Shown: piece after piece, positions 1 through 7,530 of the stretch
How positions within the stretch are numbered: position 1 is the first letter of the stretch
How the letters are laid out: the number at the start of each line of letters is the position of its first letter
Assembly: GCA_002441095.1 (NCBI GenBank)
Contig: DJVG01000033.1
Coordinates: 13,680-66,198 of the forward strand
Direction of reading: 5' to 3'
Length of the DNA stretch: 52,519 bases
Source of the DNA: Elusimicrobia bacterium UBA6262
GTDB taxonomy: Bacteria > CAYTYR01 > UBA6262
The notes under the pieces: model-generated
Database searches by the model: none
Told to the model about the DNA's origin: nothing
What the model saw: the letters and a program-made list of their open reading frames with translations, nothing else
Program-made: the position numbers and the translations under genes

Positions 1-948
1 GGCGCGATCATGAAATTAGGCAAGGACGCGCATGTACCTGTCGAAGTTATTCCCACCGGGTCGCTGATGCTGGACATCGCCATCGGTGTCGGCGGCGTGC
101 CCCGCGGCCGGGTCGTCGAGATATTCGGCCCGGAATCCAGCGGCAAGACCACCATCTGCCTCCATATCATCGCTGAAGCGCAGAAAAGGGGCAGTACCGC
201 GGCTTTTATTGATGTAGAGCATGCACTAGACCCAGGCTATGCGAAACGAATTGGCGTCAATATTGAAAGCTTGCTGGTGTCCCAGCCAAATACCGGTGAA
301 GAAGCTTTGGAAATCGCTGAGACCCTGGTACGCAGCGGTGCCTGCGATGTTATTGTGGTAGATTCAGTGGCAGCGCTGGTCACTCGGGCAGAACTGGAAG
401 GCGAAATGGGTGACTCGCATATGGGCGTGCAAGCCAGGCTGATGAGCCAGGCCCTGCGTAAATTGACTTCAGCTATCAACCATACCAAGGCCTGCGTTAT
501 TTTCACCAACCAATTGCGCGAAAAGATCGGCATTATGTTCGGTAATCCGGAAGTAACTCCCGGCGGACGCGCGCTGAAATTCTACGCTTCTCTGCGTTTG
601 GATATCCGCCGCATCGAAAACCTGAAAGTAGGGGACGCGGTGGTCGGAGCCAGGGTGCGGATAAAAGTAGTCAAAAACAAAGTAGCGCCTCCTTTCCGCC
701 AGGCAGAATTTGAAATGTTCTATAATGAAGGCATTAACAAAGCCGGGGATCTCCTGGATGCAGCCGTTGAGGATAAGATCATTGACAAAAGCGGTACCTG
801 GTTCGTCTATGGCGAAAAGCGCCTGGGCCAGGGCCGGGACAATGCCAAAACCTACCTGACCGAGCACCCGGAAGATTTTGCCGAGATCGACAAGAAAATA
901 CGCGCTAAATTCGCGCCGGAAACAAAAGAGAAAGAGGCCAAGAAATAG
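1..948 (+). CDS. recA: Recombinase RecA, 5' end outside window
   Basis: ATP-dependent strand-exchange protein of homologous recombination and SOS induction. The frame is open from base 1 (Gly-Ala-Ile before Met-Lys-Leu-Gly), matching RecA just after its N-terminal helix, so about 25-40 codons lie before the window and the ATG at 10 is an internal Met. Numbered from that Met: Walker A GPESSGKTT at 40-48, then EHALDP, the hydrophobic strand VIVVDSVAAL, the DNA-binding-loop segments MGVQARLMSQ and NQLREKIGIMFGNPE, and KVVKNKVAPPF in the C-terminal half. The end is a short charged tail. The TAG stop shares a base with the GTG of the next gene (TAGTG), which suggests translational coupling. Identity is certain from motif order. 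Confidence 0.97.
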   Translation, partial: GAIMKLGKDAHVPVEVIPTGSLMLDIAIGVGGVPRGRVVEIFGPESSGKTTICLHIIAEAQKRGSTAAFIDVEHALDPGYAKRIGVNIESLLVSQPNTGEEALEIAETLVRSGACDVIVVDSVAALVTRAELEGEMGDSHMGVQARLMSQALRKLTSAINHTKACVIFTNQLREKIGIMFGNPEVTPGGRALKFYASLRLDIRRIENLKVGDAVVGARVRIKVVKNKVAPPFRQAEFEMFYNEGINKAGDLLDAAVEDKIIDKSGTWFVYGEKRLGQGRDNAKTYLTEHPEDFAEIDKKIRAKFAPETKEKEAKK

Positions 949-1529
949 TGACAGAACAAAAGATGAAGGTTGAAACTATCCCGGTTGGCTCTTTGCAGAC
1001 TAATTGTTATCTGGTATATGATGAAGAAACAAAACAGGGCGCGATCATTGATCCGGGTGAGGAAGTAGAAAAGATACTAGCTCTGGTCAAAGACCGGCAA
1101 ATCACGGTCCGGTCTATTGTACACACTCATGGCCATTACGACCATACCGGAGCCAGTGAAGCCCTGCGGCGCGCGACTAAAGCCAGGATCATGATCCACC
1201 AGGCAGATGTCGACCTGGCCGGATTCACCCCAGAAGCATTACTGCATGATGGGGAAACTGTTTTTCTCGGTCCGCTTGAATTTAAAGTACTCCACACCCC
1301 CGGTCATACGCCAGGCGGTGTTTCCCTGGTAGGCTATGGTATTGCTTTTACCGGCGATACCCTGTTCAATAACGGGGTCGGGCGCAGTGATTTTACCGGC
1401 GGCAATGAAACCGCCTTATGGCAAAGCATCCGGCAAAAATTATTCAACCTTCCTCCGGAAACAGTTATTTATCCAGGACATGGGCCGGCTTCCACGATTG
1501 GCCAAGAGAAGCTGAGATGGAAGAGCTGA
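948..1529 (+). CDS. Metallo-beta-lactamase-fold hydrolase (glyoxalase II-like)
   Basis: 193-residue soluble hydrolase of the metallo-beta-lactamase superfamily. The di-metal motif HTHGHYDH is at about 59-66 (HxHxDH), followed by HTPGHTPGG, FTGDTLF and the late metal ligand in YPGHGP. The length matches small single-domain members often annotated as glyoxalase II or YcbL-like thioesterases; the substrate cannot be read from sequence. It starts at GTG 948 inside the recA stop. Its last codons lie in a short tandem duplication of the start of xerD (a 13-base unit at 1517-1529 and 1531-1543), so the C-terminal RWKS looks like an accident of that duplication. It is cotranscribed with recA and xerD by spacing. 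Confidence 0.85.
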   Translation: MTEQKMKVETIPVGSLQTNCYLVYDEETKQGAIIDPGEEVEKILALVKDRQITVRSIVHTHGHYDHTGASEALRRATKARIMIHQADVDLAGFTPEALLHDGETVFLGPLEFKVLHTPGHTPGGVSLVGYGIAFTGDTLFNNGVGRSDFTGGNETALWQSIRQKLFNLPPETVIYPGHGPASTIGQEKLRWKS

Positions 1530-1530
1530 A

Positions 1531-2418
1531 ATGGAAGAGCTGATCAACAGGTATTTGCAGTATGTGACTGTCGAAAAGGGTTTAAGCCGCAATACGATCG
1601 AAGCTTATAAACGGGATCTGACCTATTATCAGCGTTTTTTAAAATCACGCCATGTTGATTCTCCCGGAGCGATCACGGAAAAAATGGTTTTTGATTATCT
1701 GGTCAGCCGCCGCCAGGGCAGTTTGCAGGCTGCCAGTATCGCCCGTTCGCTGGTCAGCATCAGGAATTTTCACCAGTTCCTGCTGCAGGAGAACATTGCG
1801 GTCCATGACCCGACGGAAAACCTGGATGCGCCCAAGCTGGAAAAGCACTTACCCCAGACCTTAAGCAGTGCGCAAGTAGAAAAACTACTCAATCAGCCGG
1901 ATCTTTCCAGTACCTTAGGATTTCGGGACCGGACTATATTGGAAATGATGTATGCCAGCGGTCTGCGTATCTCCGAAGTCATCAAGCTGGAAGAGGATAA
2001 TATTGACCTGTCCATTGCCTATGTGCGCTGCTTTGGCAAAGGCGGCAAAGAAAGGATCGTGCCGCTCGGCAAGACTGCGGTCCAGTTTTTGAAACAATAC
2101 AAAAAAGCAGTCAGGTCAAAGATGCTCAAACCTGGTTCAGTGAATAAGGCCTTGTTCATTACCCAGCAAGGCGGTGATTTTTCCCGTACCGGTTTGTGGA
2201 AGGTAATAAAGAAATATGGCCGGCAGGCAGGGATCATCAAGCTGACGCCGCACCTGCTCCGGCATTCCTTTGCCACGCATTTGCTTGAGCACGGGGCTGA
2301 TTTGCGCTCAATCCAGGAAATGCTGGGACATTCCAGTATCGCCACTACCCAGATCTATACCAGTATCGCCAAAGAAGGGTTGAAGAGAATACACAAGAAA
2401 TATCATCCAAGGGGTTAA
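1531..2418 (+). CDS. xerD: Tyrosine site-specific recombinase XerC/XerD type
   Basis: 295-residue integrase-family recombinase, full length for Xer proteins (about 298). It probably resolves chromosome dimers at a dif site with FtsK. An N-terminal SAM-like core-binding domain covers about 1-95. The catalytic residues are all present: Arg146 (ASGLRISEV), Lys in GKGGKERIVP at 170-173, His241 and Arg244 (HLLRHSFATH), His267 (LGHSS) and the nucleophile Tyr276 (TQIYTS). The ATG at 1531 lies one base after the upstream stop, with the Shine-Dalgarno-like GAAGAG run inside the preceding gene. Whether this is XerC or XerD needs phylogeny; symbol given as the likelier. No dif-like site was recognised nearby. 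The clustered recA-xerD order suggests a recombination operon. Confidence 0.88.
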   Translation: MEELINRYLQYVTVEKGLSRNTIEAYKRDLTYYQRFLKSRHVDSPGAITEKMVFDYLVSRRQGSLQAASIARSLVSIRNFHQFLLQENIAVHDPTENLDAPKLEKHLPQTLSSAQVEKLLNQPDLSSTLGFRDRTILEMMYASGLRISEVIKLEEDNIDLSIAYVRCFGKGGKERIVPLGKTAVQFLKQYKKAVRSKMLKPGSVNKALFITQQGGDFSRTGLWKVIKKYGRQAGIIKLTPHLLRHSFATHLLEHGADLRSIQEMLGHSSIATTQIYTSIAKEGLKRIHKKYHPRG

Positions 2419-2436
2419 GTTAGTGAAAGGACACTA

Positions 2437-2691
2437 ATGGGAAATCATTCAGTAGCTTTCTGGTTCGGGGTGGTCCTGCTGGTAGTCAATCCGATCATTG
2501 GCCTGGGCGGTGCGGCACTATGCAGTTATTTAGCCATTAAGACCAAAAAGAAAAAAATGTACGCCATAATGGGGACAAGTATTTATGCCCTGAGCTGGCT
2601 TATGCTGCTGACCGGCGGCTGGCTGGCCGGACCAGAAGGGTATGCCCTGGTTAAGGATCTATTTCTAAAGATTTTACATATTTTCAAATGA
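2437..2691 (+). CDS. Small membrane protein, two TM segments
   Basis: 84-residue protein that I do not recognise. Hydrophobic stretches at about 8-34 (FWFGVVLLVVNPIIGLGGAA) and 44-64, separated by a Lys-rich KTKKKKM loop, predict a two-span inner-membrane protein with the loop in the cytoplasm. It lies 18 bases after xerD and 34 before the helicase on the same strand, so it is probably in the same operon. No catalytic motif is visible. Codon use resembles its neighbours. Function unknown. Confidence 0.65.
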   Translation: MGNHSVAFWFGVVLLVVNPIIGLGGAALCSYLAIKTKKKKMYAIMGTSIYALSWLMLLTGGWLAGPEGYALVKDLFLKILHIFK

Positions 2692-2725
2692 TTACACCAA
2701 AATAAAACGAGAGAAGGTACACGTT

Positions 2726-3850
2726 ATGCCGTTACTGAATAACAATGCGAAACACAGTTTTTACGAATTGGGAGTTGCCCCGAAAGTACTCGAAATACTC
2801 GACCGGCTCAAATTTAAGGTGCCTACACCGATCCAGTATAAAGCTATTCCTATCGCCACCGAAGGCAAGGATATGATCGGTATCGCCCAAACCGGTACAG
2901 GCAAAACCCTGGCTTTTGCTATCCCGATGATCCAGCAGTTAGCCCAAAAAAGTGGCCGCGGCCTGGTCCTGGTACCGACAAGAGAATTAGCGATCCAGGT
3001 AAATGATGTTTTCCAGAAAATAGTGCCAGCTTTTAATATGCGTACGGCAGTGCTTATTGGCGGAGCGTCCCTGATCAACCAGATCATTGAACTGCGCAAG
3101 AATCCCCGCATTATCATTGCTACGCCTGGCCGCCTCATCGACCTGCTGGACCGCCAGAACATCCGTCTCGATGATGCTAATATCCTGGTGCTGGATGAAG
3201 CAGACCGCATGCTGGATATGGGTTTTGCCCCGCAGATAGACCGCATCCTGAGAAATGTGCCCCGCGACCGGCAGACGATGTTATTCTCCGCGACTATGCC
3301 GCAGGAAATCGTCAAGATCGCCACGCATCATATGAAACTGCCGGTGCGCGTGGAAATGGCGCGGGCCGGGACAGCCGCGGAAAAAGTCACGCATGAACTC
3401 TTTTTTGTCCGGAAGGAAGATAAGTCTGAACTGCTAAAAAAAGTATTGGCGCAATATCATGGTTCGATCCTGGTATTTTGCCGGACCAAGCATGGCACGA
3501 GAAAGATCGCCAGGCATGTGCGGAGCATGGGCTATAATTCAGCGGAAATACATTCTGACCGCACCTTGGGCCAGCGGCAGGAAGCTATGGCTGGATTTAA
3601 ATCTGGACGCTATCGCGTGCTGGTAGCGACAGACATTGCCGCCAGGGGCATAGATGTGGTGGGCATCGAAGTGGTCATAAATTATGACTTGCCGGATGAG
3701 GCAGAGAATTACGTGCACCGTATCGGCCGCACCGGACGGGCCGGCCATCCTGGACATGCCATTGCTTTTGCCACGCCTGAACAGCGCAAGGATGTGCGCG
3801 CCATCGAACAGCTTATCCGGGTCGCCCTGCCGGTATCAAAACGTTTTTAA
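2726..3850 (+). CDS. DEAD-box ATP-dependent RNA helicase (RhlE-like)
   Basis: 374-residue RNA helicase core that probably unwinds structured RNA in ribosome assembly or mRNA decay. Motifs run in order: Q motif PTPIQ at 34-38, Walker A AQTGTGKT 54-61, PTRELA 84-89, TPGR 133-136, DEAD 157-160, SAT 188-190, VFCRTKHGTRK 250-260, ATDIAARGID 301-310 and HRIGRTGRAG 331-340. The protein ends soon after the second RecA-like domain, with no basic tail and no RNA-binding domain, so it is a minimal RhlE type. ATG 2726 follows GAGAAGG at proper distance. Downstream it is separated from typA by about 300 bases holding a promoter and hairpins. Confidence 0.95.
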   Translation: MPLLNNNAKHSFYELGVAPKVLEILDRLKFKVPTPIQYKAIPIATEGKDMIGIAQTGTGKTLAFAIPMIQQLAQKSGRGLVLVPTRELAIQVNDVFQKIVPAFNMRTAVLIGGASLINQIIELRKNPRIIIATPGRLIDLLDRQNIRLDDANILVLDEADRMLDMGFAPQIDRILRNVPRDRQTMLFSATMPQEIVKIATHHMKLPVRVEMARAGTAAEKVTHELFFVRKEDKSELLKKVLAQYHGSILVFCRTKHGTRKIARHVRSMGYNSAEIHSDRTLGQRQEAMAGFKSGRYRVLVATDIAARGIDVVGIEVVINYDLPDEAENYVHRIGRTGRAGHPGHAIAFATPEQRKDVRAIEQLIRVALPVSKRF

Positions 3851-3943
3851 TGAGGTATAAAGCATGAAAAACATACCGGCGAATATTCTTGTCCTTACTG
3901 CTGGCTGGCAATATAGGCAGCCAGGCAATATAAGTAATAGAGG

Positions 3944-3972
3944 TTGACAAAACCTCTAAAGTCAGGTACTAT
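3944..3972 (+). promoter_or_regulatory. Sigma70-type promoter upstream of typA
   Basis: TTGACA at 3944-3949, a 17-base spacer, then TACTAT at 3967-3972 (4 of 6 to TATAAT). Transcription would start near 3979 and run through the hairpins at 4017-4128 before typA at 4148, giving a leader of about 170 bases. Confidence 0.6.
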
Positions 3973-4016
3973 TAACCTACCAAGATAATAAAGATGTTTT
4001 AATAAGACACGATGTT

Positions 4017-4047
4017 ATGGTTGGGAGAAATACCCAGCCATTTTTTT
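4017..4047 (+). terminator. Intrinsic terminator or attenuator in the typA leader
   Basis: Stem ATGGTTGGG (4017-4025) pairs with CCCAGCCAT (4033-4041) around a 7-base loop, with one G-T wobble, followed by a T run to 4047. It lies downstream of the promoter at 3944 and upstream of typA, so it could end helicase-operon transcripts or attenuate typA. Confidence 0.6.
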
Positions 4048-4128
4048 ATCCGCCAAAGGCGGATAACCCGCCAGCTTGCGTCTTGCCCTCCTGATTGTGA
4101 AACTATCGGAGGGAAGCTTGCGGCGGGT
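4048..4128. repeat. Palindromic repeat cluster before typA
   Basis: First hairpin: ATCCGCC (4048-4054), loop AAA, GGCGGAT (4058-4064). Second, larger foldback: ACCCGCC (4066-4072) with GGCGGGT (4122-4128), enclosing CCCTCC (4086-4091) with GGAGGG (4108-4113). The CCGCCAAAGGCGG core recurs at 9348-9364. It resembles REP-type dispersed palindromes rather than a gene. Confidence 0.6.
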
Positions 4129-4147
4129 AATTTGAAAGGGAACATGA

Positions 4148-5986
4148 ATGACTAACCAGAAACGCCGCAAAAATGTACGCAATGTCGCTATCATCGCCCA
4201 CGTGGACCATGGCAAGACTACGCTGGTGGATGCCTTACTGAAACAAACCGGGGCCTATGATTTCAAAGATGGCGAAACCACGATCATGGATTCCAATCCG
4301 CTGGAAAAAGAGCGCGGCATTACCATTTTTTCCAAGAATGCTTCGTTTATCTATAAAGGGGTACAGTTCAATATCGTCGATACGCCGGGTCATGCGGATT
4401 TTGGCAGTGAAGTGGAGCGTATCCTGAAAATGGTTGACGGTGTTTTACTGCTTGTGGATGCTCAGGAAGGTCCCATGCCGCAGACTAAGTTTGTCTCCAA
4501 GAAAGCCCTGGAACTGCATCTCAAACCCATCCTGGTAGTCAACAAGATCGACCGCCCTAATGCCCGCCCGCATGAAGTATCAGATATGACCTTTGACTTA
4601 TTCGACGAATTGAACGCCACAGACGAACAAATGGATTTTCCCATCGTATTTGCCTCTGGCAAGGACGGCATCGCCAAGCTGGATATGGAAGATGAAGGCC
4701 AGGATATGAAGCCACTGCTGGATACGATCCTGCACCGCGTCTTGCCGCCGGTAGCTGATCCGGATAAGCCATTCCAGATGCTCATTACGATGCTGGATTA
4801 TGATCCTTATATCGGCCAGATATCGATCGGGCGCATTGTCCATGGCAAGATCAAGACCGGCGAGCAAATGGCATTAGTCAAAATAGATGGTACAGTTAAA
4901 CAGGCCAAAGTCACCAAAATATTAAAATATAAAGGTTTAGTAAAAGTTGAAGTGGATAATGCCGAAGCCGGGGATATCATTATGATCGCCGGCATGGCTG
5001 AAGTGAATGTCGGTGAAACACTGGCCAGCATTGATAATCCTGAAGCTCTGCCCACGATCAAGATCGACGAGCCAACCATCTCCATGGTTTTTTCGCATAA
5101 TACCAGCCCCCTGGCAGGTAAAGACGGCGGCCGGTTCCTCACCTCGCGGCACATTAAAGAAAGACTCGAACATGAAGTACTGACTAATGTTGGTATCAAG
5201 ATCAAACCAGTCCCAGGCAGTGAAAAATATGAAGTGGCCGGCCGGGGAGAACTGCATCTTTCCATCCTGATAGAAACAATGCGCCGGGAAGGTTATGAAA
5301 TGGAAGTCTCTTCCCCTAAGGTCATCCTGCAGGAAATAGATGGCGAGATTCTCGAGCCAGTCGAAGAAGTATTGATCGAGGTTGACCAGGGTTACCAGGG
5401 CTCAGTCATCGCCGCGCTAGGCAGCAGGAAAGCCCTGATGAAAGACATGCAGATCACGGCTATAGGTACAGTGCGCATGAACTTCCTAATTCCGACCAGG
5501 GGATTACTCGGATTCAGGAGCGACCTGATGATGATGACCCGCGGCACGGGGATCATGTACCAGAATTTTTACCAGTACCAGAAATATAAAGGTGATATCG
5601 TTCATCGCCAGGCCGGCGTGCTTATTTCCATGAGCGGCGGCAAGGCCATTGCTTACGCCTTATGGGGACTCCAGGAAAGAGGCGAGATCTTTATCCAGCC
5701 GGGAGATGACCTCTATGAAGGCATGATCATCGGGGTAAATAATAAAGGCAATGATCTCATTGTGAATGTTATCCGGGAGAAAAAGCTGACCAATATGCGC
5801 TCTTCCAACGCTGATGAAGCGATCCGGCTTATCCCGCCGCGGGAGATGACCCTGGAGTTTGCTTTGGAATTTGTGGAAGATAACGAACTCGTAGAGATCA
5901 CTCCTAAAAGTATCCGCCTGCGGAAGCAATATCTCGACGAGAATTTGCGCAAGTCTAAAGAGCGCGCGGCCAGGCAGGAAGAATAA
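4148..5986 (+). CDS. typA: Ribosome-associated translational GTPase TypA/BipA
   Basis: 612-residue GTPase of the EF-G-like class that acts on the ribosome and in other bacteria supports 50S assembly and growth at low temperature or under stress. G1 AHVDHGKTTL at 18-27, the ERGITI switch, DTPGHADFG, NKID and the ASGK segment are all present. Domain II, the EF-G-like domains and the BipA-specific C-terminal part (RGLLGFRSD, then NMRSSNADEAIRL and REMTLE) follow, giving the usual length of about 600-615. ATG 4148 is chosen because GAAAGGGA stands at Shine-Dalgarno distance; an ATG four bases earlier opens only a three-codon frame. Expression may depend on read-through of the leader terminator at 4017-4047. 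Confidence 0.96.
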   Translation: MTNQKRRKNVRNVAIIAHVDHGKTTLVDALLKQTGAYDFKDGETTIMDSNPLEKERGITIFSKNASFIYKGVQFNIVDTPGHADFGSEVERILKMVDGVLLLVDAQEGPMPQTKFVSKKALELHLKPILVVNKIDRPNARPHEVSDMTFDLFDELNATDEQMDFPIVFASGKDGIAKLDMEDEGQDMKPLLDTILHRVLPPVADPDKPFQMLITMLDYDPYIGQISIGRIVHGKIKTGEQMALVKIDGTVKQAKVTKILKYKGLVKVEVDNAEAGDIIMIAGMAEVNVGETLASIDNPEALPTIKIDEPTISMVFSHNTSPLAGKDGGRFLTSRHIKERLEHEVLTNVGIKIKPVPGSEKYEVAGRGELHLSILIETMRREGYEMEVSSPKVILQEIDGEILEPVEEVLIEVDQGYQGSVIAALGSRKALMKDMQITAIGTVRMNFLIPTRGLLGFRSDLMMMTRGTGIMYQNFYQYQKYKGDIVHRQAGVLISMSGGKAIAYALWGLQERGEIFIQPGDDLYEGMIIGVNNKGNDLIVNVIREKKLTNMRSSNADEAIRLIPPREMTLEFALEFVEDNELVEITPKSIRLRKQYLDENLRKSKERAARQEE

Positions 5987-6000
5987 TCCTGAGATAATAG

Positions 6001-6029
6001 TTGACAACGCACCGTGAATAAGATATAAT
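6001..6029 (+). promoter_or_regulatory. Consensus sigma70 promoter of the cold-shock gene
   Basis: Perfect TTGACA (6001-6006), 17-base spacer and perfect TATAAT (6024-6029). It is the strongest-looking promoter in the window. Predicted start near 6036 gives a leader of about 120 bases before the cold-shock gene, the long-leader layout typical of cspA genes. Confidence 0.8.
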
Positions 6030-6075
6030 AATAATAGTTACATAAATACAGTAATGCATAAGGTGTTGATATTTT

Positions 6076-6109
6076 GACCGCGAGGTGAAAGTATACCTGC
6101 GGTCTTTTT
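6076..6109 (+). terminator. Terminator hairpin in the cspA leader
   Basis: GACCGCGAGGT (6076-6086) pairs with ACCTGCGGTC (6095-6104) with a single bulged G, followed by five T (6105-6109). It lies between the consensus promoter and the gene, so full-length cspA mRNA would require read-through. It may terminate typA transcripts, make a short RNA of about 75 bases, or act as an attenuator. Confidence 0.65.
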
Positions 6110-6157
6110 GTTTCAACATTAGTTACTGTTAGTTTACAGGAAAGGAGGTAATTAACA

Positions 6158-6358
6158 ATGACAAAAGGTAAAGTGAAATGGTTCAACGAAGGCAAAGGTT
6201 ATGGTTTTATCACTCCAGAGTCTGGTGACGATGTGTTTGTTCATTTTAAGGCTATTCAGGGTGACGGTTTCAAATCATTAGCTGAAGGCCAGGAAGTAGA
6301 ATTTGACATCGAGAAAGGCCCCAAGGGCAACCAGGCCGCGAACGTCAAAAAAATATAA
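6158..6358 (+). CDS. cspA: Cold-shock protein, CspA family
   Basis: 66-residue single-domain OB-fold RNA chaperone that binds single-stranded RNA and, in studied relatives, melts hairpins and antiterminates transcription. RNP1 KGYGFITP is at 13-20 and RNP2 VFVHF at 26-30, with the WFN aromatic patch just before. The length is typical (65-70). A strong AAAGGAGG stands 10 bases before ATG 6158. It has its own consensus promoter, a structured leader and a clean terminator after the stop, so it is a highly expressed monocistronic unit. The paralogue number in the genome is unknown, so the symbol marks the family only. Confidence 0.94.
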   Translation: MTKGKVKWFNEGKGYGFITPESGDDVFVHFKAIQGDGFKSLAEGQEVEFDIEKGPKGNQAANVKKI

Positions 6359-6389
6359 CCAGTAAATATAAATTTACCGCTTATGTGAA

Positions 6390-6425
6390 GCAATTCCCTA
6401 ATAAACCAGGGAATTGCTTTTTTTT
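6390..6425 (+). terminator. Intrinsic terminator of the cold-shock gene
   Basis: GCAATTCCCT (6390-6399) and AGGGAATTGC (6408-6417) form a perfect 10-bp stem with an 8-base loop, followed by eight T (6418-6425). Confidence 0.9.
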
Positions 6426-6480
6426 AGGTCGAAATAATTAAAAGGAAAATCTTGATTTATGCCGGCAGAGGGTATATATT

Positions 6481-6720
6481 ATGCGTATGAGTAATCAATA
6501 CGGTACCCAGCCGCTGGACAGGATCATGACTGGTCTGGGTATTACCAACTCGGATCTGGTCCGTGCCTCTACAGAGCAAATAACCCACAAGATGGTGCAA
6601 AAAGGACGCAAAGGCCGGCAGTTGACCCTGCACATCCGGCAAAAACTCCTGAATGCGCTGAATAACGCGCAGCCGGGACAGGTTTTCGCGCTCAGGGATC
6701 TTTTTAATTATGGACCATGA
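6481..6720 (+). CDS. Small conserved protein, possible helix-turn-helix
   Basis: 79-residue basic soluble protein. The stretch PLDRIMTGLGITNSDLVRASTE and then ITHKMVQKGRKGRQLT looks like a short helix-turn-helix of the Cro/XRE sort, with an Arg/Lys-rich recognition part. The tail LRDLFNY is conserved-looking. I infer DNA or RNA binding without naming a family. The start could be ATG 6481 (after GCAGAGGG) or 6487. It is followed closely by another small conserved protein and then msrB. Confidence 0.6.
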   Translation: MRMSNQYGTQPLDRIMTGLGITNSDLVRASTEQITHKMVQKGRKGRQLTLHIRQKLLNALNNAQPGQVFALRDLFNYGP

Positions 6721-6754
6721 AGAAGAATAAAATAAAACAACAGGAGGAATCAGC

Positions 6755-6988
6755 ATGGCGTATGACAGCAGTTTGGACCAGCAATTGTTTGTGAAAGAAG
6801 TGGCAGGGGAAAAAAGCAATATAACCATTAGTGTTTATTCATATAATAATGGCCCGAAGAAAGTCCAGCTTTCCCGTTCGGTCAAGGATGCAGAAGGTAA
6901 ATTATCATTTGCTAAACTGGGCCGTCTGACCAAGGAAGAGCTGCAGGAAGTACTGCCGCTTTTGCAGGAAGCTTTAGCCGCAATGTAA
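6755..6988 (+). CDS. Small conserved protein, possibly PC4-like
   Basis: 77-residue soluble protein after a strong AGGAGG site. The centre (ITISVYSYNNGPKKVQLSR and then KLSFAKLGRLTKEE) alternates beta-strand-like stretches and ends in an amphipathic helix, EVLPLLQEALAAM. This layout recalls the bacterial PC4/YdbC-type single-strand-binding fold, but that is inference from pattern; no catalytic residue is visible. It lies between the HTH-like small protein and msrB, 10 bases before the latter. Confidence 0.6.
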   Translation: MAYDSSLDQQLFVKEVAGEKSNITISVYSYNNGPKKVQLSRSVKDAEGKLSFAKLGRLTKEELQEVLPLLQEALAAM

Positions 6989-6998
6989 AGGAACAAGC

Positions 6999-7529
6999 AT
7001 GAAGATTAAATATAGTTTAACCATATGTACCGGCTTGATATTAGCGTTGTCGGGAGTCATTATGGGAGCTACAAAAGATCCAGGCAAGATAAGTATTTAT
7101 AACGCGCGCACCGGGAAGGCGGAGCTTGTTACCAGGGTAGTTAAAACCGACGCTGAATGGCAAAAAATCCTGACTCCGGAACAATACCGGGTAACCCGGC
7201 AAAAAGGTACGGAACGCCCGGGATCAGGCAGTTGTTCCCTGCCAGGCCATGATGGTGTCTATGAATGCGTGGGCTGCGGTACTGCTCTTTTCGCAGTTAA
7301 GACGAAATTTGAATCCGGCACCGGCTGGCCGAGTTTTTGGGAAGCAATCTCAGCGTTGAATATAAAAGAATTCAGGGACTATAGCCTGGGGATGGAGCGG
7401 ACCGAGGTCACCTGTGCCCGGTGCGGAGCTCATCTGGGACATGTGTTTGATGACGGCCCGCCGCCGACTGGCAAAAGGTACTGTATCAATGATATAGCGC
7501 TGGTTTTTAAAGCAGAAAAAGGTGAATGA
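6999..7529 (+). CDS. msrB: Exported peptide-methionine (R)-S-oxide reductase
   Basis: 176-residue enzyme that reduces the R form of methionine sulfoxide in proteins. A signal peptide (hydrophobic about 6-22, ending SGVIMGA) sends it to the periplasm, unlike cytoplasmic MsrB. The zinc ligands Cys90/Cys93 (ECVGCG) and Cys139/Cys142 (CARCG) frame SGTGWPSF at 106-112. The catalytic Cys162 is in KRYCIND, after HLGHVFDDGP. All key residues are intact. It starts at ATG 6999 and its stop overlaps the ribosome-binding region of the next gene, so the two are coupled. Its partner MsrA is not in the window. Confidence 0.92.
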   Translation: MKIKYSLTICTGLILALSGVIMGATKDPGKISIYNARTGKAELVTRVVKTDAEWQKILTPEQYRVTRQKGTERPGSGSCSLPGHDGVYECVGCGTALFAVKTKFESGTGWPSFWEAISALNIKEFRDYSLGMERTEVTCARCGAHLGHVFDDGPPPTGKRYCINDIALVFKAEKGE

Positions 7530-7530
7530 T

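Noticed and set aside
1531..2418. Mobile-element integrase instead of Xer
   Set aside because: Length, motifs and the recA neighbourhood fit a housekeeping Xer recombinase; no attachment sites were seen.
3864..3947. 27-codon frame MKNIPANILVLTAGWQ... after the helicase
   Set aside because: It has a weak GAGG before it but no conserved feature, and its end overlaps the -35 box of the typA promoter; probably a remnant or chance.
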